Shown piece after piece: positions 1 to 8,843 of a stretch of DNA of 64,000 bases. The notes beneath the pieces were generated by a model that saw nothing but the letters and a program-made list of their open reading frames with translations, had not been told where the DNA came from and searched no databases. The stretch spans positions 21,617 to 85,616 of the forward strand of contig JANQLQ010000198.1 in assembly GCA_028280565.1 (NCBI GenBank), in the 5' to 3' direction. Both the position numbers and the translations under genes were made by a program. The stretch's first letter is position 1. Each line of letters begins with the position of its first letter. This DNA is from Fulvivirga sp. GTDB lineage: Bacteria > Bacteroidota > Bacteroidia > Cytophagales > Cyclobacteriaceae.

Positions 1-644
1 TTCATGTCAAATACGATGATAGGCAGGTTATTTTCTTGGCAAAGGGTGAATGCTGTCATATCCATAATACTCAAATTCTTTTCATAGGCCTCCTGGAAAG
101 ACAACTCTTGGTACCTTGTGGCTGTAGGATCTTTTTCCGGGTCAGCGGTGTATACACCGTCCACTCGTGTGCCTTTCAGCACTACGTCGGCTTGGATCTC
201 TATGGCCCTAAGGCTGGCGGTGGAGTCCGTGGTAAAATAAGGGTTCCCGATACCCGCACCGAAAATCACGATCCTACCTTTTTCCAGGTGCCGTATGGCA
301 CGTCTCCTGATGAAGGGCTCACAAACCTGCTCCATCTTAATTCCTGACATCAAGCGTGTGTAAAGCCCAGCGCTTTCTAAAGCGCTCTGGAGCGCCATTC
401 CATTGATCACCGTGGCCAGCATCCCCATGTAATCTCCTTGTACCCTTTCTATGCCAGAAGCCTCGGCCTGTACACCCCGGAAAATATTGCCCCCTCCAAT
501 AACAATGGCAATCTCAACATCTTCCTCTTTTACTGCCCTGATCTCTTCTGTATACTGCTTTAAACGATTCGGATCTATGCCATACTGGCCCGATCCCATT
601 AGCGATTCACCGCTTAGTTTGAGTAATATTCGCTTGTACCTCAT
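1..644 (-). CDS. pyrH: UMP kinase (uridylate kinase), 3' part cut by window edge
   Basis: Phosphorylates UMP to UDP with ATP in the cytoplasm, an essential step of pyrimidine nucleotide synthesis. Reading the minus strand from the ATG at 642-644 gives [17 protein letters not shown], the usual PyrH start. It is followed by a glycine-rich nucleotide-binding stretch ([10 protein letters not shown]) and later [12 protein letters not shown] and a VDGVYTADP segment, all typical of bacterial UMP kinases of the amino acid kinase fold. About 214 codons are present; the last residues seen are IIVFDM, so only a short C-terminus lies outside the window. It follows the biotin carboxyl carrier gene on the same strand after a 72-base gap. 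A TATATTTG element on the minus strand at 676-683 could be its own promoter. Identification is firm; only the end is missing. Confidence 0.95.
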   Translation of the reverse strand, partial: MRYKRILLKLSGESLMGSGQYGIDPNRLKQYTEEIRAVKEEDVEIAIVIGGGNIFRGVQAEASGIERVQGDYMGMLATVINGMALQSALESAGLYTRLMSGIKMEQVCEPFIRRRAIRHLEKGRIVIFGAGIGNPYFTTDSTASLRAIEIQADVVLKGTRVDGVYTADPEKDPTATRYQELSFQEAYEKNLSIMDMTAFTLCQENNLPIIVFDM

Positions 645-675
645 GGAGTGGGAGAAACATTAATACAAAATTTCA

Positions 676-683
676 CAAATATA
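676..683 (-). promoter_or_regulatory. Candidate -7 element upstream of pyrH
   Basis: The minus strand reads TATATTTG, a match to the Bacteroidota -7 consensus TAnnTTTG, 32 bases before the pyrH start. I see no TTG at the normal -33 distance, so this is weak. pyrH may instead be read through from the upstream gene. Confidence 0.3.
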
Positions 684-716
684 ACAGGGTTAGATAAATA
701 TTAAGGATTGGTAGTG

Positions 717-1211
717 TTAAAATTGAATGATGACCTGGTTTTTCTCTACGCTATCCCCTTGCGAAGCTACGATAGACTTTACTGTACCGTCACCCGGGGC
801 TTTGATCACATTTTCCATTTTCATAGCCTCCAGTATCAAAAGCGGATCACCCTTTTTCACTTCCTGCCCTTCGCTCACTTCTATCGATAGGATCAGCCCA
901 GGCATAGGCGCTTTCACGTCGTTCAACTTGGTGCTGCTGGCTTTGTCAATTCCTAGTTTTTCCAAAAGCAGGTCCAATTTATCCTGGACCTTTACAGGAT
1001 ATTTTCTGCCGTTGATCTTAAAAACGATCTCTTTCTCCTCGGGGTTAAAACTTGCCACTTCCACATTGTAAGAGACATCATTTTTAATGACGTGGTAATT
1101 ATTCTCTTGTAGTTTGGAAAGGTCCCATTGAAATTCCTCGTCGTCAAGGATTATTTTGTTATCAAGGAAATTAACGTTGAACTCTTTGGCGCTGGTTTTT
1201 ACTTTATACAT
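717..1211 (-). CDS. Biotin carboxyl carrier protein (biotin/lipoyl attachment domain)
   Basis: A 164-residue carrier subunit of a biotin-dependent carboxylase or decarboxylase. The C-terminal half (about 95-164) is a biotinyl domain with the attachment motif EAMKM; the modified lysine is K131. The preceding APMPGLILSIEVSEGQEV segment is the usual first half of the domain. The N-terminal ~90 residues match no domain I recognise but are common in stand-alone Bacteroidota carriers that work with propionyl-CoA or methylmalonyl-CoA carboxylases. No carboxyltransferase or biotin carboxylase gene is in the window, so the partner enzyme cannot be named. The gene lies upstream of pyrH on the same strand and has a good promoter (1232-1262), divergent from the TPP-riboswitch gene. 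Confidence 0.85.
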   Translation of the reverse strand: MYKVKTSAKEFNVNFLDNKIILDDEEFQWDLSKLQENNYHVIKNDVSYNVEVASFNPEEKEIVFKINGRKYPVKVQDKLDLLLEKLGIDKASSTKLNDVKAPMPGLILSIEVSEGQEVKKGDPLLILEAMKMENVIKAPGDGTVKSIVASQGDSVEKNQVIIQF

Positions 1212-1231
1212 GGCTCATAAATTGGATTGTC

Positions 1232-1262
1232 CAAATATAGCCGCTTTGGTGTCAAGAGCCAA
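1232..1262 (-). promoter_or_regulatory. Promoter for the biotin carrier gene
   Basis: On the minus strand a TTG (1260-1262) is followed after 20 bases by TATATTTG (1232-1239), agreeing with the Bacteroidota housekeeping promoter pattern. It sits 20 bases upstream of the ATG at 1211, giving a short leader. Confidence 0.6.
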
Positions 1263-1337
1263 TAATGTTGGCTAAACCCCGTCAATTAAATGTTAAATCA
1301 GTTCCTTCTTTTCTTAACGTTGTTTTAATTTGCATCA

Positions 1338-1455
1338 AAAGGGGTGCCTTATCGCCATACCAGGTGGTTTAAAGAAAGGCTGAGATTATACCCAAGGTCC
1401 TATTCTTCAACGGGGCCGTAACCTGATCCAGGTAATGCTGGCGTAGGGAGGTATG
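1338..1455 (+). promoter_or_regulatory. TPP riboswitch (THI element) with possible expression platform to 1485
   Basis: The leader contains the conserved THI-box blocks in order: GGGGTGCC (1341-1348), GGCTGAGA (1378-1385), ACCTGATC (1421-1428) and GGTAATGCTGGCGTAGGGA (1431-1449). These are the pyrimidine- and pyrophosphate-sensing helices of the thiamin pyrophosphate aptamer. Downstream, TCGGGA (1463-1468) can pair with TCCCGA (1480-1485), and CCCTAC in that hairpin loop (1474-1479) is complementary to GTAGGG (1443-1448) of the aptamer. That could be the switch between ligand-bound and free states. There is no U-tract, so control may act on translation or by another route. A near-consensus TTAATTTG at 1325-1332 would place the transcript start close to 1339. 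Confidence 0.92.
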
Positions 1456-1511
1456 TTAAAATTCGGGATGATCCCCTACTCCCGATTTGGTATGACACAA
1501 AGGGATTAAAA

Positions 1512-3983
1512 ATGAAAAGTTTGTTAATGGCAGTTCCATTACTGCTGAATGCCTTCATTTCTTTTGGGCAGTTCAATGTTTCCGGGCGAGTCACGGACTC
1601 CGAAACAGGTGAGCCTCTCATGGGGGCTAATGTCTTATTACTAGGCACGTCGAAAGCTACTGCGCCCGGACCGGGAGGTAGGTTTATCCTTGAAAACGTT
1701 TCCAAAGGAGCCTATACGTTAAGGATCACCCATATAGGTTTTGTAACGCAAGAAAAGACGGTGGAGGTAAGTAGCGATGTCGTACTTGGCGACCTGGCCC
1801 TTGCTCCGAGCAGCTATATGACGGACGAGGTGATCGTAAATGCTACCCGGGCCGATGAAAACACACCCGTTACCTATACTTTCGTAGACCGGCAGGCCAT
1901 TAAAAAACAGAACTTTGGCCAGGACTTGCCTTTCGTACTGAACTTTACCCCTTCTTTGGTCACCACGTCCGATGCCGGGGCCGGGGTAGGGTATACAGGC
2001 CTAAGAATACGTGGCTCCGATGCCACCAGGATCAACGTGACCATCAACGGGATCCCCTTGAATGATAGTGAGTCGCAAGGCGTGTTTTGGGTGAATACCC
2101 CGGATATTGCATCGTCTACGGAAAACATACAAATACAACGAGGAGTAGGTACCAGTACCAACGGCGCCGGTGCCTTCGGGGCTACGATCAATTTACAGAC
2201 CAATACGCGTAAAGATGCCGCGTACGCCGAGGTGGTAAATGCCGTAGGGTCGTTCAACACCCTCAGGCATACCGTGGAATTTGGTAGTGGCCTGATCGAC
2301 GATAAATGGACCTTCGATGGCCGGCTCTCCAAGATCACATCGGATGGCTATATCGATCGTGCATCTTCTGATCTGCAAAGCTATTACCTATCCGGGGGAT
2401 ATTATGGGGAAAAAACGTTGATCAAAGCCATTGTCTTTGGCGGTAGGGAGCGTACGTACCAGTCTTGGTACGGTACGCCGGAAGCAGTGCTGGAGCGTGA
2501 TCCCGAAGGTATCGAAGCGGTGATCATCAACAACGGCCTCAATGAACAACAGGCAGAAAATATGCGCACGGCCGGAAGAACCTTCAACTGGTACTTGTAC
2601 GAAGACCAGGTGGACAACTATCAGCAAGATCACTACCAGCTCCATCTCTCGCAAACGCTGGCCAATAGCCTTACAGGTAATGTGGCCTTGCACTATACCT
2701 ATGGCCGCGGGTACTTCGAGGAATTCCGGGAAAATGACAGTTTCTCCGGGTATGGGCTTCCGAACGTGATCATTAGCAATGACACCATACAAAACGCTGA
2801 TTTTGTGAGGAGAAGGTGGCTGGATAACCATTTTTATGGGTTCACCTACTCGCTGGCCTACGAAAACACTAAGACAGATATAGTACTGGGTGGAGGCTAT
2901 AACGAATACGACGGCGACCATTTTGGAGAGATCATTTGGACCGAGTTTGGTCAGAACGCTTTTATTGAAGATCGCTATTATGAAAATGTGGGTAGGAAGC
3001 AGGATTTCAACACCTACATAAAAGCAAATTATCAATTATCGGACCGTCTTAATGTATTTGCTGACTTGCAATACAGGAACATCGGTTACACCATAGAGGG
3101 CGTATTCGATGAACGTGACCCTTCGGGCAATGATATCATCCTTGATGTCGATGAAAACTATAATTTCTTTAACCCCAAATTTGGGTTGACTTACCAATTG
3201 GACCAGGGAGCGCTGTATACCTCTTATGCTGTGAGTAATCGTGAGCCGATCCGGTCTGATTTTGTCGATTCCAGGAGACCGCCTGAACATGAAACCTTGA
3301 GGAACTTGGAATTAGGCTACCGATTTTCAAGGGCAAGCTCACAGTTTTCGGCAAACCTTTATTACATGGACTATAAGAACCAGCTGGTATTGACAGGTGG
3401 CTTGAACAACGTGGGAGGATCCTTACGGACCAACGTAGACCGGAGCTACCGTGCCGGGATAGAGCTGGAAGGCGCCGTGGCGCTCTCACCCAAACTGAGA
3501 TGGAATGCCAACGTAGCTTTAAGCAGGAACAAGATCGATACGTACGTAGAAGAGCTTAACGATTATGGGGTAAACTTTGACCAACAAGAAAACTTTGTCA
3601 CTGCCGAGTTCAATGATACGGATATTGCCTTTTCGCCGAACGTAATTGCCGGGTCGCAGCTTAGCTATATACTCTTTAACTCGTTTGAGGTCAGCCTGCT
3701 TACAAAGTATGTAGGCGAACAGTTTTTAGACAATACCTCTAACGATGATAGGACCATCGACGCCTATTTTACTAACGACCTAAGATTCAACTATTCCATA
3801 AAAACGAACTTTATCCAAGAGATCGGGCTCAATTTATTGGTCAATAATGTGTTCAGTGAAATGTATTCTTCTAACGGGTACACGTTCGGGTATTTTGCCG
3901 GGCAGGATTTCGAGGTAAGAGAAAATTATTTTTATCCCCAAGCGCCTCGGAATTTTCTGTTTTCGGTGATGCTTAGGTTTTGA
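1512..3983 (+). CDS. TonB-dependent outer membrane receptor, probable thiamin/TPP transporter
   Basis: An 823-residue outer membrane receptor. An N-terminal signal peptide ends near FISFGQ (about residue 20). It is followed by a carboxypeptidase-regulatory-like (CarboxypepD_reg) domain (about 22-105, VSGRVTDSETGEPLMGANV), a plug domain (about 120-225, with LRIRGSDATRINVTINGIPLN) and a 22-strand barrel ending in an aromatic residue (MLRF). Energy would come from TonB-ExbBD. The TPP riboswitch directly upstream is the main clue to substrate. Riboswitch-controlled TonB receptors for thiamin have been described in Bacteroidetes (called Omr1 or OMthi), and this gene fits that group. No inner-membrane PnuT-type transporter or thiamin biosynthesis gene lies beside it. 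The receptor family is certain; thiamin specificity is inferred from the riboswitch. Confidence 0.9.
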   Translation: MKSLLMAVPLLLNAFISFGQFNVSGRVTDSETGEPLMGANVLLLGTSKATAPGPGGRFILENVSKGAYTLRITHIGFVTQEKTVEVSSDVVLGDLALAPSSYMTDEVIVNATRADENTPVTYTFVDRQAIKKQNFGQDLPFVLNFTPSLVTTSDAGAGVGYTGLRIRGSDATRINVTINGIPLNDSESQGVFWVNTPDIASSTENIQIQRGVGTSTNGAGAFGATINLQTNTRKDAAYAEVVNAVGSFNTLRHTVEFGSGLIDDKWTFDGRLSKITSDGYIDRASSDLQSYYLSGGYYGEKTLIKAIVFGGRERTYQSWYGTPEAVLERDPEGIEAVIINNGLNEQQAENMRTAGRTFNWYLYEDQVDNYQQDHYQLHLSQTLANSLTGNVALHYTYGRGYFEEFRENDSFSGYGLPNVIISNDTIQNADFVRRRWLDNHFYGFTYSLAYENTKTDIVLGGGYNEYDGDHFGEIIWTEFGQNAFIEDRYYENVGRKQDFNTYIKANYQLSDRLNVFADLQYRNIGYTIEGVFDERDPSGNDIILDVDENYNFFNPKFGLTYQLDQGALYTSYAVSNREPIRSDFVDSRRPPEHETLRNLELGYRFSRASSQFSANLYYMDYKNQLVLTGGLNNVGGSLRTNVDRSYRAGIELEGAVALSPKLRWNANVALSRNKIDTYVEELNDYGVNFDQQENFVTAEFNDTDIAFSPNVIAGSQLSYILFNSFEVSLLTKYVGEQFLDNTSNDDRTIDAYFTNDLRFNYSIKTNFIQEIGLNLLVNNVFSEMYSSNGYTFGYFAGQDFEVRENYFYPQAPRNFLFSVMLRF

Positions 3984-4131
3984 ACAGAAGATTTGGTAAA
4001 CCACCTTCCAACGCAGGCCAATGCTGTTTCGTTAAGACTAATACTCACCCTTAAACCCCTAAAGAGGAATCGACTGTCGGTAGATTGCTCCTTTAATAAG
4101 GTAGGGGGTATGATGGGTAGGCTGCTAAATC

Positions 4132-4325
4132 CTGATGTTAGGTTAAGCCTCTAATGCCGTACCGGTACAGGACGAGCGATGTTCGAGGCATTGATCAGTG
4201 GGCAATAGGCAAAAGGCAGTAGGCAAAAAAATGGGGGTTGCCGACTGCTTATTGCCAACTGCCGACTTTAAGAACGGGATTGGAAAAAATAGCTAACCGT
4301 CCAATTACACTTAACTTAACACTAG
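4132..4325. repeat. R-family hairpin element, copy R1
   Basis: About 194 bp, imperfectly palindromic. Its left end (TGTTAGGTTAAGCC) is a degraded form of the terminus seen at R2, and its right end is TTAACTTAACACTAG. The centre has 7-nt phased repeats: GGCAATA GGCAAAA on one side and TTGCCGA with CTGCCGA on the other. The right arm has a second arm type (AACGGGATTGGAAAAAATAG), also found in R3 and R4. It abuts the E1 composite repeat directly. Confidence 0.8.
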
Positions 4326-4752
4326 CTCTACTTTGTCACATTCAATTATTTGACAGGCAGGGATTTAGCTAAAAATGAGACCGTTGGGTGTCCTCATCAA
4401 AAACGAAAAAAAACTCTTTATCGTCATTCCTTGCAGCCTGTGTGTTGGGCTAGGCGTGACAAGGAATCTGTGAAGTCTTGAAACGAAAACCCAGTACACC
4501 CAAAAAAAAAGGTTCACGTTCAACGACACAGCAGGTTCCTGCTCTCGCGCATCGCTCACCCGGCAAGGCCGGCAGGAATGACGAGGGTAGAAAGTAAGAA
4601 TGACGAGGGTAGAAAGTTAGGAATGACGTTCTTAGGTATAGGTTTTGGATAGATTTAGAACAGGAGGTTGATCCCCCATACTTTGCAGCTCGCTGGCACT
4701 AGGTTTGAAACTAAAACCTCATTATCAATGACTTAAATCTGACAAAGTAGTC
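4326..4752. repeat. E1 composite palindromic repeat (copy 1)
   Basis: About 427 bp between two R elements. The ends are inverted copies of CTACTTTGTCA (4328-4338 and the reverse complement near 4740-4750). The centre (4424-4582) is a ~159 bp module bounded by GTCATTCC and GGAATGAC and itself an imperfect inverted repeat. A 22-23 bp tandem duplication containing GAATGACGAGGGTAGAAAG lies at about 4576-4621. The second copy (53363-53742) has the same flanks in reverse order but the central module in the same orientation. No coding capacity; the 64-codon open frame inside it is an accident of the repeat. Confidence 0.8.
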
Positions 4753-4954
4753 CTAGTGTTAAGTTAAATCTTAAATGACGTATCGGCTACCGCATGAGCT
4801 GTTTGAAGTATTGATCAGTCGGCAGTTGGCAAAGAGCAATCGGCAACCCCTTATTTTTTTGCCGACTGCCTTTTGCCTATTGCCCACTGATCAATACCTG
4901 GAACATAGCTCATCCTGTACCTGGTACGTCATTTAAGGCTTAACTTAACACTAG
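4753..4954. repeat. R-family hairpin element, copy R2 (best preserved)
   Basis: A 202-bp element with perfect 15-bp terminal inverted repeats (CTAGTGTTAAGTTAA at 4753-4767; its reverse complement at 4940-4954). The two ~95-bp arms are about 80% identical by eye. Inside are heptad-phased repeats: GTCGGCA, GTTGGCA, AAGAGCA, ATCGGCA (4818-4845), then TTGCCGA, CTGCCTT, TTGCCTA, TTGCCCA (4859-4886), ending at CTGATCA. A transcript would fold into one long hairpin. It ends 16 bases from the T-tract of the nrd terminator. Confidence 0.85.
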
Positions 4955-4969
4955 ACGAGACAGGCGTCC

Positions 4970-5004
4970 AAAAAAATGAAGCTGCCCCTTTTGGAGACAG
5001 CTTC
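4970..5004 (-). terminator. Rho-independent terminator of the nrdBA operon
   Basis: Read on the minus strand, GAAGCTG (4998-5004) pairs with CAGCTTC (4978-4984) and the stem is followed by ATTTTTTT (4970-4977). It lies about 40 bases beyond the nrdA stop codon, the expected place. Confidence 0.85.
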
Positions 5005-5046
5005 CCTTTAACTTATAACTCAATTACTAATAATTCTTTAATGGAT

Positions 5047-7440
5047 TTAACTTCCACAAGCCTCGCATTCATCGGGATTATCCAATGAACAGGCCATATC
5101 CGCTTGCTTTTGCGCAATGGCGGCCGCTTCTTTTTCTGCTATTGTTTTGGTTGCTTTCGGCTCTTCTTGTTTGCTTTTCTCAACGGTAAATTGGATTGCG
5201 CTGGCTGCCGCTTTGGATCTCAAGTAATACATACCTGTTTTCAATCCTTTTTTCCAGGCATAAAAGTGCATAGAAGTTAGCTTCCCAAAATTAGGATCTT
5301 GGATATGTACGTTCATACTTTGACTTTGGCAAATGTACGCCCCCCGGTCGGCTGCCATGTCGATAATAGCTTTTTGAGAGATCTCCCAAACGGTCTTGTA
5401 GATATCCTTTATGTTTTGCGGGATCTCAGGAATGCCCTGGACAGAGCCATTTGCTGCGATCAACCGGTTTTTCATCGATTCGTCCCACAAGCCCAGCGAG
5501 ATGAGGTCTTTCATCAAGTGCTTGTTCACTACGATAAACTCCCCGGAGAGTGTTCGCCTTGTATAAATATTAGAAGTATAAGGCTCGAAACATTCGTTGT
5601 TCCCTAATATTTGGGAGGTAGAAGCTGTAGGCATAGGCGCAACCAACAGGGAGTTACGTAAGCCATTTTTCTTGACTTCTTTTTTCAGGCTATCCCAATC
5701 CCATCTGCCGGAACCCGGGGTTACACCCCACATATCAAACTGGAAAATACCTTTACTTACCGGCGAACCTTTAAACGATTCGTAGGGACCGTTCTTTTGC
5801 GCTAACTCCATGGAAGCAGTCATAGCGGCAAAGTAGATCGTCTCGTGGATATCTTTGTTCAAACCGGCCGCTTCTGCAGAATCAAATGGCATCTTCAATT
5901 GGATGAACGTATCTGCCAATCCCTGTACACCAATACCGATCGGGCGATGGCGCAGGTTAGAATTTCGTGCCTCCGGTACGGGATAGTAGTTGATATCAAT
6001 TACTTTATTCAAGTTCCGTGTGATCACTCTTGTGATCTCAAAAAGCTGCTGGTGATCGAATTTACCATCTTCCGTCACAAATTTCGGTAAAGCAATTGAG
6101 GCCAGGTTACACACGGCGACTTCATCCGGGGAGGTATATTCTAAGATCTCCGTACATAAGTTACTGGACTTAATGGTACCTAAATTTTTCTGGTTCGATT
6201 TTTTATTGGCAGCATCTTTATACAACATATACGGTGTGCCGGTTTCTATTTGTGCTTCCAAAACCTCGAACCAAAGGTCTTGCGCTTGTACTTGACGCCG
6301 GTAACGCCCTTCTTTTTCGTATTTCGTGTATAGTCTCTCAAATTCTTCTCCATAGCAATCTGCCAGCCCGGGAGCCTCATTAGGGCAGAATAGCGACCAC
6401 ATCTCATTTTTTTCTACACGCTTCATAAAAAGATCAGAGATCCACATGGCATAGAACAGGTCCCGGGCCCTGAGCTCTTCTTTGCCATGGTTCTTTTTTA
6501 GATCGAGGAAATCGAAAATATCAGCATGCCAAGGCTCGAGGTAGATGGCAAAACTTCCTTTTCGCTTACCCCCGCCCTGGTCTACGTAGCGGGCAGTCAT
6601 ATCGAAATTCCGCAGCATGGGCACGATCCCGTTGGATACTCCACCCGTACCTTTGATGTAAGAACCCGTGGCCCTGACATTATGGATGCTTAACCCGATG
6701 CCTCCTGCGGATTGAGAGATCTTGGCCGTTTGCTTCAGTGTGTCGTAAATACCGTCGATGCTATCTTCTTTCATCGTAAGCAAGAAGCAAGATGAGAGTT
6801 GAGGCTTGGGTGTACCTGCATTGAATAAAGTAGGCGTAGCATGGGTAAACCACTTTTCTGATAGCAGGTTGTAGGTTTCTATAGCCGCTTCAATGTCATC
6901 CATATGGATCCCTACCGCTACGCGCATCAGCATATGCTGTGGCCGTTCCACGATCTTACCCTCTATTTTCATTAAATAGGATCGTTCCAGTGTTTTGAAT
7001 CCAAAATAATCATACCCAAAATCACGATCATAAATGATGGATGAATCTAGTAATGCAGCGTGTTTTTTGATGATCCCATAGACTTCGGTGGAAATCAAAG
7101 GCGCATTTTCCCCGGTTTTAGGATCCACGTAGGTATAAAGTCTTTTCATGGTATTGGAAAAAGACTTACTTGTAACCTTATGCAGGTTAGAAATGGCGAT
7201 CCTGGCCGCCAGCTTGGCAAAATCAGGGTGTTTTACTGTCATAGAGGCGGCTGTTTCAGCAGCTAAGTTGTCTAACTCTACGGTCGTTACACCATCATAA
7301 ATGCCATTGATCACTTTCTTCGCAATGTCGACAGGCTCTACATAGTTCGTGTCAAGCCCATAACACAGTTTTTCAATGCGGGCCGTTACCTTATCAAATT
7401 TAACGGACTCCCGTCTTCCGTCTCTTTTTATTACTAACAT
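5047..7440 (-). CDS. nrdA: Ribonucleoside-diphosphate reductase, alpha (large) subunit, class I
   Basis: Catalytic subunit that reduces NDPs to dNDPs using a thiyl radical passed from the beta subunit. The 797 residues begin with an ATP-cone allosteric domain (about 1-90, [18 protein letters not shown]), followed by the ten-stranded barrel. Recognisable pieces include the active-site SSNLCTEI segment with [14 protein letters not shown], the [20 protein letters not shown] region, and [12 protein letters not shown]. The C-terminus ends ECEACGS, carrying the paired cysteines that re-reduce the active site. A disordered Lys/Glu/Ala-rich stretch (about 755-785) precedes it. The gene follows nrdB after 42 bases and ends at a clear terminator. 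Confidence 0.97.
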   Translation of the reverse strand: MLVIKRDGRRESVKFDKVTARIEKLCYGLDTNYVEPVDIAKKVINGIYDGVTTVELDNLAAETAASMTVKHPDFAKLAARIAISNLHKVTSKSFSNTMKRLYTYVDPKTGENAPLISTEVYGIIKKHAALLDSSIIYDRDFGYDYFGFKTLERSYLMKIEGKIVERPQHMLMRVAVGIHMDDIEAAIETYNLLSEKWFTHATPTLFNAGTPKPQLSSCFLLTMKEDSIDGIYDTLKQTAKISQSAGGIGLSIHNVRATGSYIKGTGGVSNGIVPMLRNFDMTARYVDQGGGKRKGSFAIYLEPWHADIFDFLDLKKNHGKEELRARDLFYAMWISDLFMKRVEKNEMWSLFCPNEAPGLADCYGEEFERLYTKYEKEGRYRRQVQAQDLWFEVLEAQIETGTPYMLYKDAANKKSNQKNLGTIKSSNLCTEILEYTSPDEVAVCNLASIALPKFVTEDGKFDHQQLFEITRVITRNLNKVIDINYYPVPEARNSNLRHRPIGIGVQGLADTFIQLKMPFDSAEAAGLNKDIHETIYFAAMTASMELAQKNGPYESFKGSPVSKGIFQFDMWGVTPGSGRWDWDSLKKEVKKNGLRNSLLVAPMPTASTSQILGNNECFEPYTSNIYTRRTLSGEFIVVNKHLMKDLISLGLWDESMKNRLIAANGSVQGIPEIPQNIKDIYKTVWEISQKAIIDMAADRGAYICQSQSMNVHIQDPNFGKLTSMHFYAWKKGLKTGMYYLRSKAAASAIQFTVEKSKQEEPKATKTIAEKEAAAIAQKQADMACSLDNPDECEACGS

Positions 7441-7482
7441 TGTTTTTTGGTGATTTTGGGGTTCAATAAAAAGTTTAAAAAA

Positions 7483-8466
7483 TTAGAAATCCTCGTCTAA
7501 TGAGAATCTCGGCGCATCTTCTGCGCCTTTCATCACACCAGCTTTTTGGTAGTCGCCCACCCTTTTTTCGAAGAAATTCGTTTTACCCTGCAAAGAGATC
7601 ATTTCCATGAAATCAAAAGGATTTGTAGCACCGTATACTTTTTCGCCTATTAATTCAAATAACAACCGGTCTGCCACAAATTCGATGTATTGACACATCA
7701 GGTCAGCATTCATGCCGATCAAGTTGACAGGCAGGGCATCTGTGACAAATTCTTTTTCGATATCGACGGCATCTTTTATGATACCAATGACCGTCTCTTT
7801 AGGCAGTTTATTAACTACATGGTTGTTATATAATAAACAGGCGAAGTCACAGTGAAGTCCTTCGTCCCTGGAAATAAGTTCGTTTGAAAAAGTAAGGCCC
7901 GGCATAAGCCCGCGTTTCTTTAACCAAAAGATAGAGCAGAAACTCCCGGAGAAAAATATCCCTTCTACCGCCGCAAAAGCAATTAACCTTTCTTGGAAAG
8001 ATCCCTCATCGATCCATCTCAGTGCCCAATCCGCTTTTTTCTTCACGCAATCCATCGTCTCGATCGCATTGAACAGCTTATCTTTTTCTTCTGGATCTTT
8101 TACATAAGTGTCTATTAACAACGAATAGGTCTCCGAATGAATATTTTCAATGGCTATTTGAAAACCGTAGAAGAACTTAGCCTCGGTGTATTGTACCTCT
8201 GCTACAAAGTGCTCTGCCAAATTTTCATTGACGATGCCGTCGCTGGCTGCAAAAAAAGCCAACACATGTGTTATAAAATGCCGCTCCCCGTCGTTCAAGT
8301 TTGCCCAATCCCTAAGGTCCTGGCTGAGGTCGATCTCCTCTGCAGTCCAGAAACTGGCCTCTGCCTTTTTGTAAAACTCCCATATATCATCATGTTGGAT
8401 CGGGAATAGGACAAATCGGTTTTTATTCTCCTGAAGGATCAATTCGTCTGCGGCTGTTTCACTCAT
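7483..8466 (-). CDS. nrdB: Ribonucleoside-diphosphate reductase, beta (small) subunit, class I
   Basis: Ferritin-like radical-generating subunit of 327 residues. It shows the metal-ligand pattern in order: an acidic ligand in [13 protein letters not shown], then the ENIHSETY segment (E and H ligands), and later [14 protein letters not shown] (E and H ligands). YSLLIDTYV follows the ENIHSETY helix. It is the first gene of an nrdB-nrdA pair, the order common in Bacteroidota. The start ATG is at 8464-8466. Regulation could involve the DnaA-box-like sites about 300 bases upstream. Confidence 0.96.
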   Translation of the reverse strand: MSETAADELILQENKNRFVLFPIQHDDIWEFYKKAEASFWTAEEIDLSQDLRDWANLNDGERHFITHVLAFFAASDGIVNENLAEHFVAEVQYTEAKFFYGFQIAIENIHSETYSLLIDTYVKDPEEKDKLFNAIETMDCVKKKADWALRWIDEGSFQERLIAFAAVEGIFFSGSFCSIFWLKKRGLMPGLTFSNELISRDEGLHCDFACLLYNNHVVNKLPKETVIGIIKDAVDIEKEFVTDALPVNLIGMNADLMCQYIEFVADRLLFELIGEKVYGATNPFDFMEMISLQGKTNFFEKRVGDYQKAGVMKGAEDAPRFSLDEDF

Positions 8467-8774
8467 CTCTTTGTTATGTTTAATAGTTCGGGAAGCTTCG
8501 CTTGAAAAAATCGAAGCCTCGTTATCACGTTATTAGTCAAAAATCGCTCTGAAAGTTACAAGGAAACCACGAGCTACTATCGGATTTTAGTTGTGGCCAA
8601 TAGGTCATACAAATATTAGTAAAGGAGAGGTAAAATCAAAGCACGGGATATAGGCCTTCTTATGCCACTATCAAAGCATTTAAATACTTGATTATCAATT
8701 ATTTATGTTTGAATTTGCAATGAATACTTTCGCCAAAAACCGCTAATTTTAGGGGGTTGAGAAAAATGAAAAAG
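8467..8774. other. Intergenic upstream region of nrdB, no gene seen
   Basis: An AT-rich spacer containing the nrdB leader on the minus strand. I found no convincing TTG/TAnnTTTG promoter, no NrdR-box palindrome and no RNA gene by eye. Confidence 0.5.
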
Positions 8775-8817
8775 TTTTCCACAAATGCAAGCGATATGCA
8801 CAAGGATATGTGGACAA
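8775..8817. promoter_or_regulatory. Pair of DnaA-box-like sites upstream of nrdB
   Basis: TTTTCCACA (8775-8783) and TGTGGACAA (8809-8817, TTGTCCACA on the minus strand) each differ from the DnaA box TTATCCACA at one position and face each other 25 bases apart. In E. coli, DnaA boxes upstream of nrdAB link dNTP supply to replication. The same role is possible here but unproven. The sites are ~300 bases from nrdB and only 27 bases beyond the end of the neighbouring gene. Confidence 0.4.
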
Positions 8818-8843
8818 ATAAATGGCGAAATCTTACGTGTTAC

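Noticed and set aside
1325..1332. TTAATTTG as the receptor promoter
   Set aside because: One mismatch to TAnnTTTG and no TTG at a proper distance; kept only as a note in the riboswitch entry.
2388..3035. 215-codon minus-strand open frame
   Set aside because: Antisense to the barrel of the thiamin receptor. No family features; a shadow of a real gene.
4365..4559. 64-codon open frame within E1
   Set aside because: Lies wholly in the palindromic repeat; explained by repeat sequence.
4818..4893. Heptad arrays considered as a CRISPR array
   Set aside because: The unit is 7 bases without spacers of constant length, and no cas gene is present.
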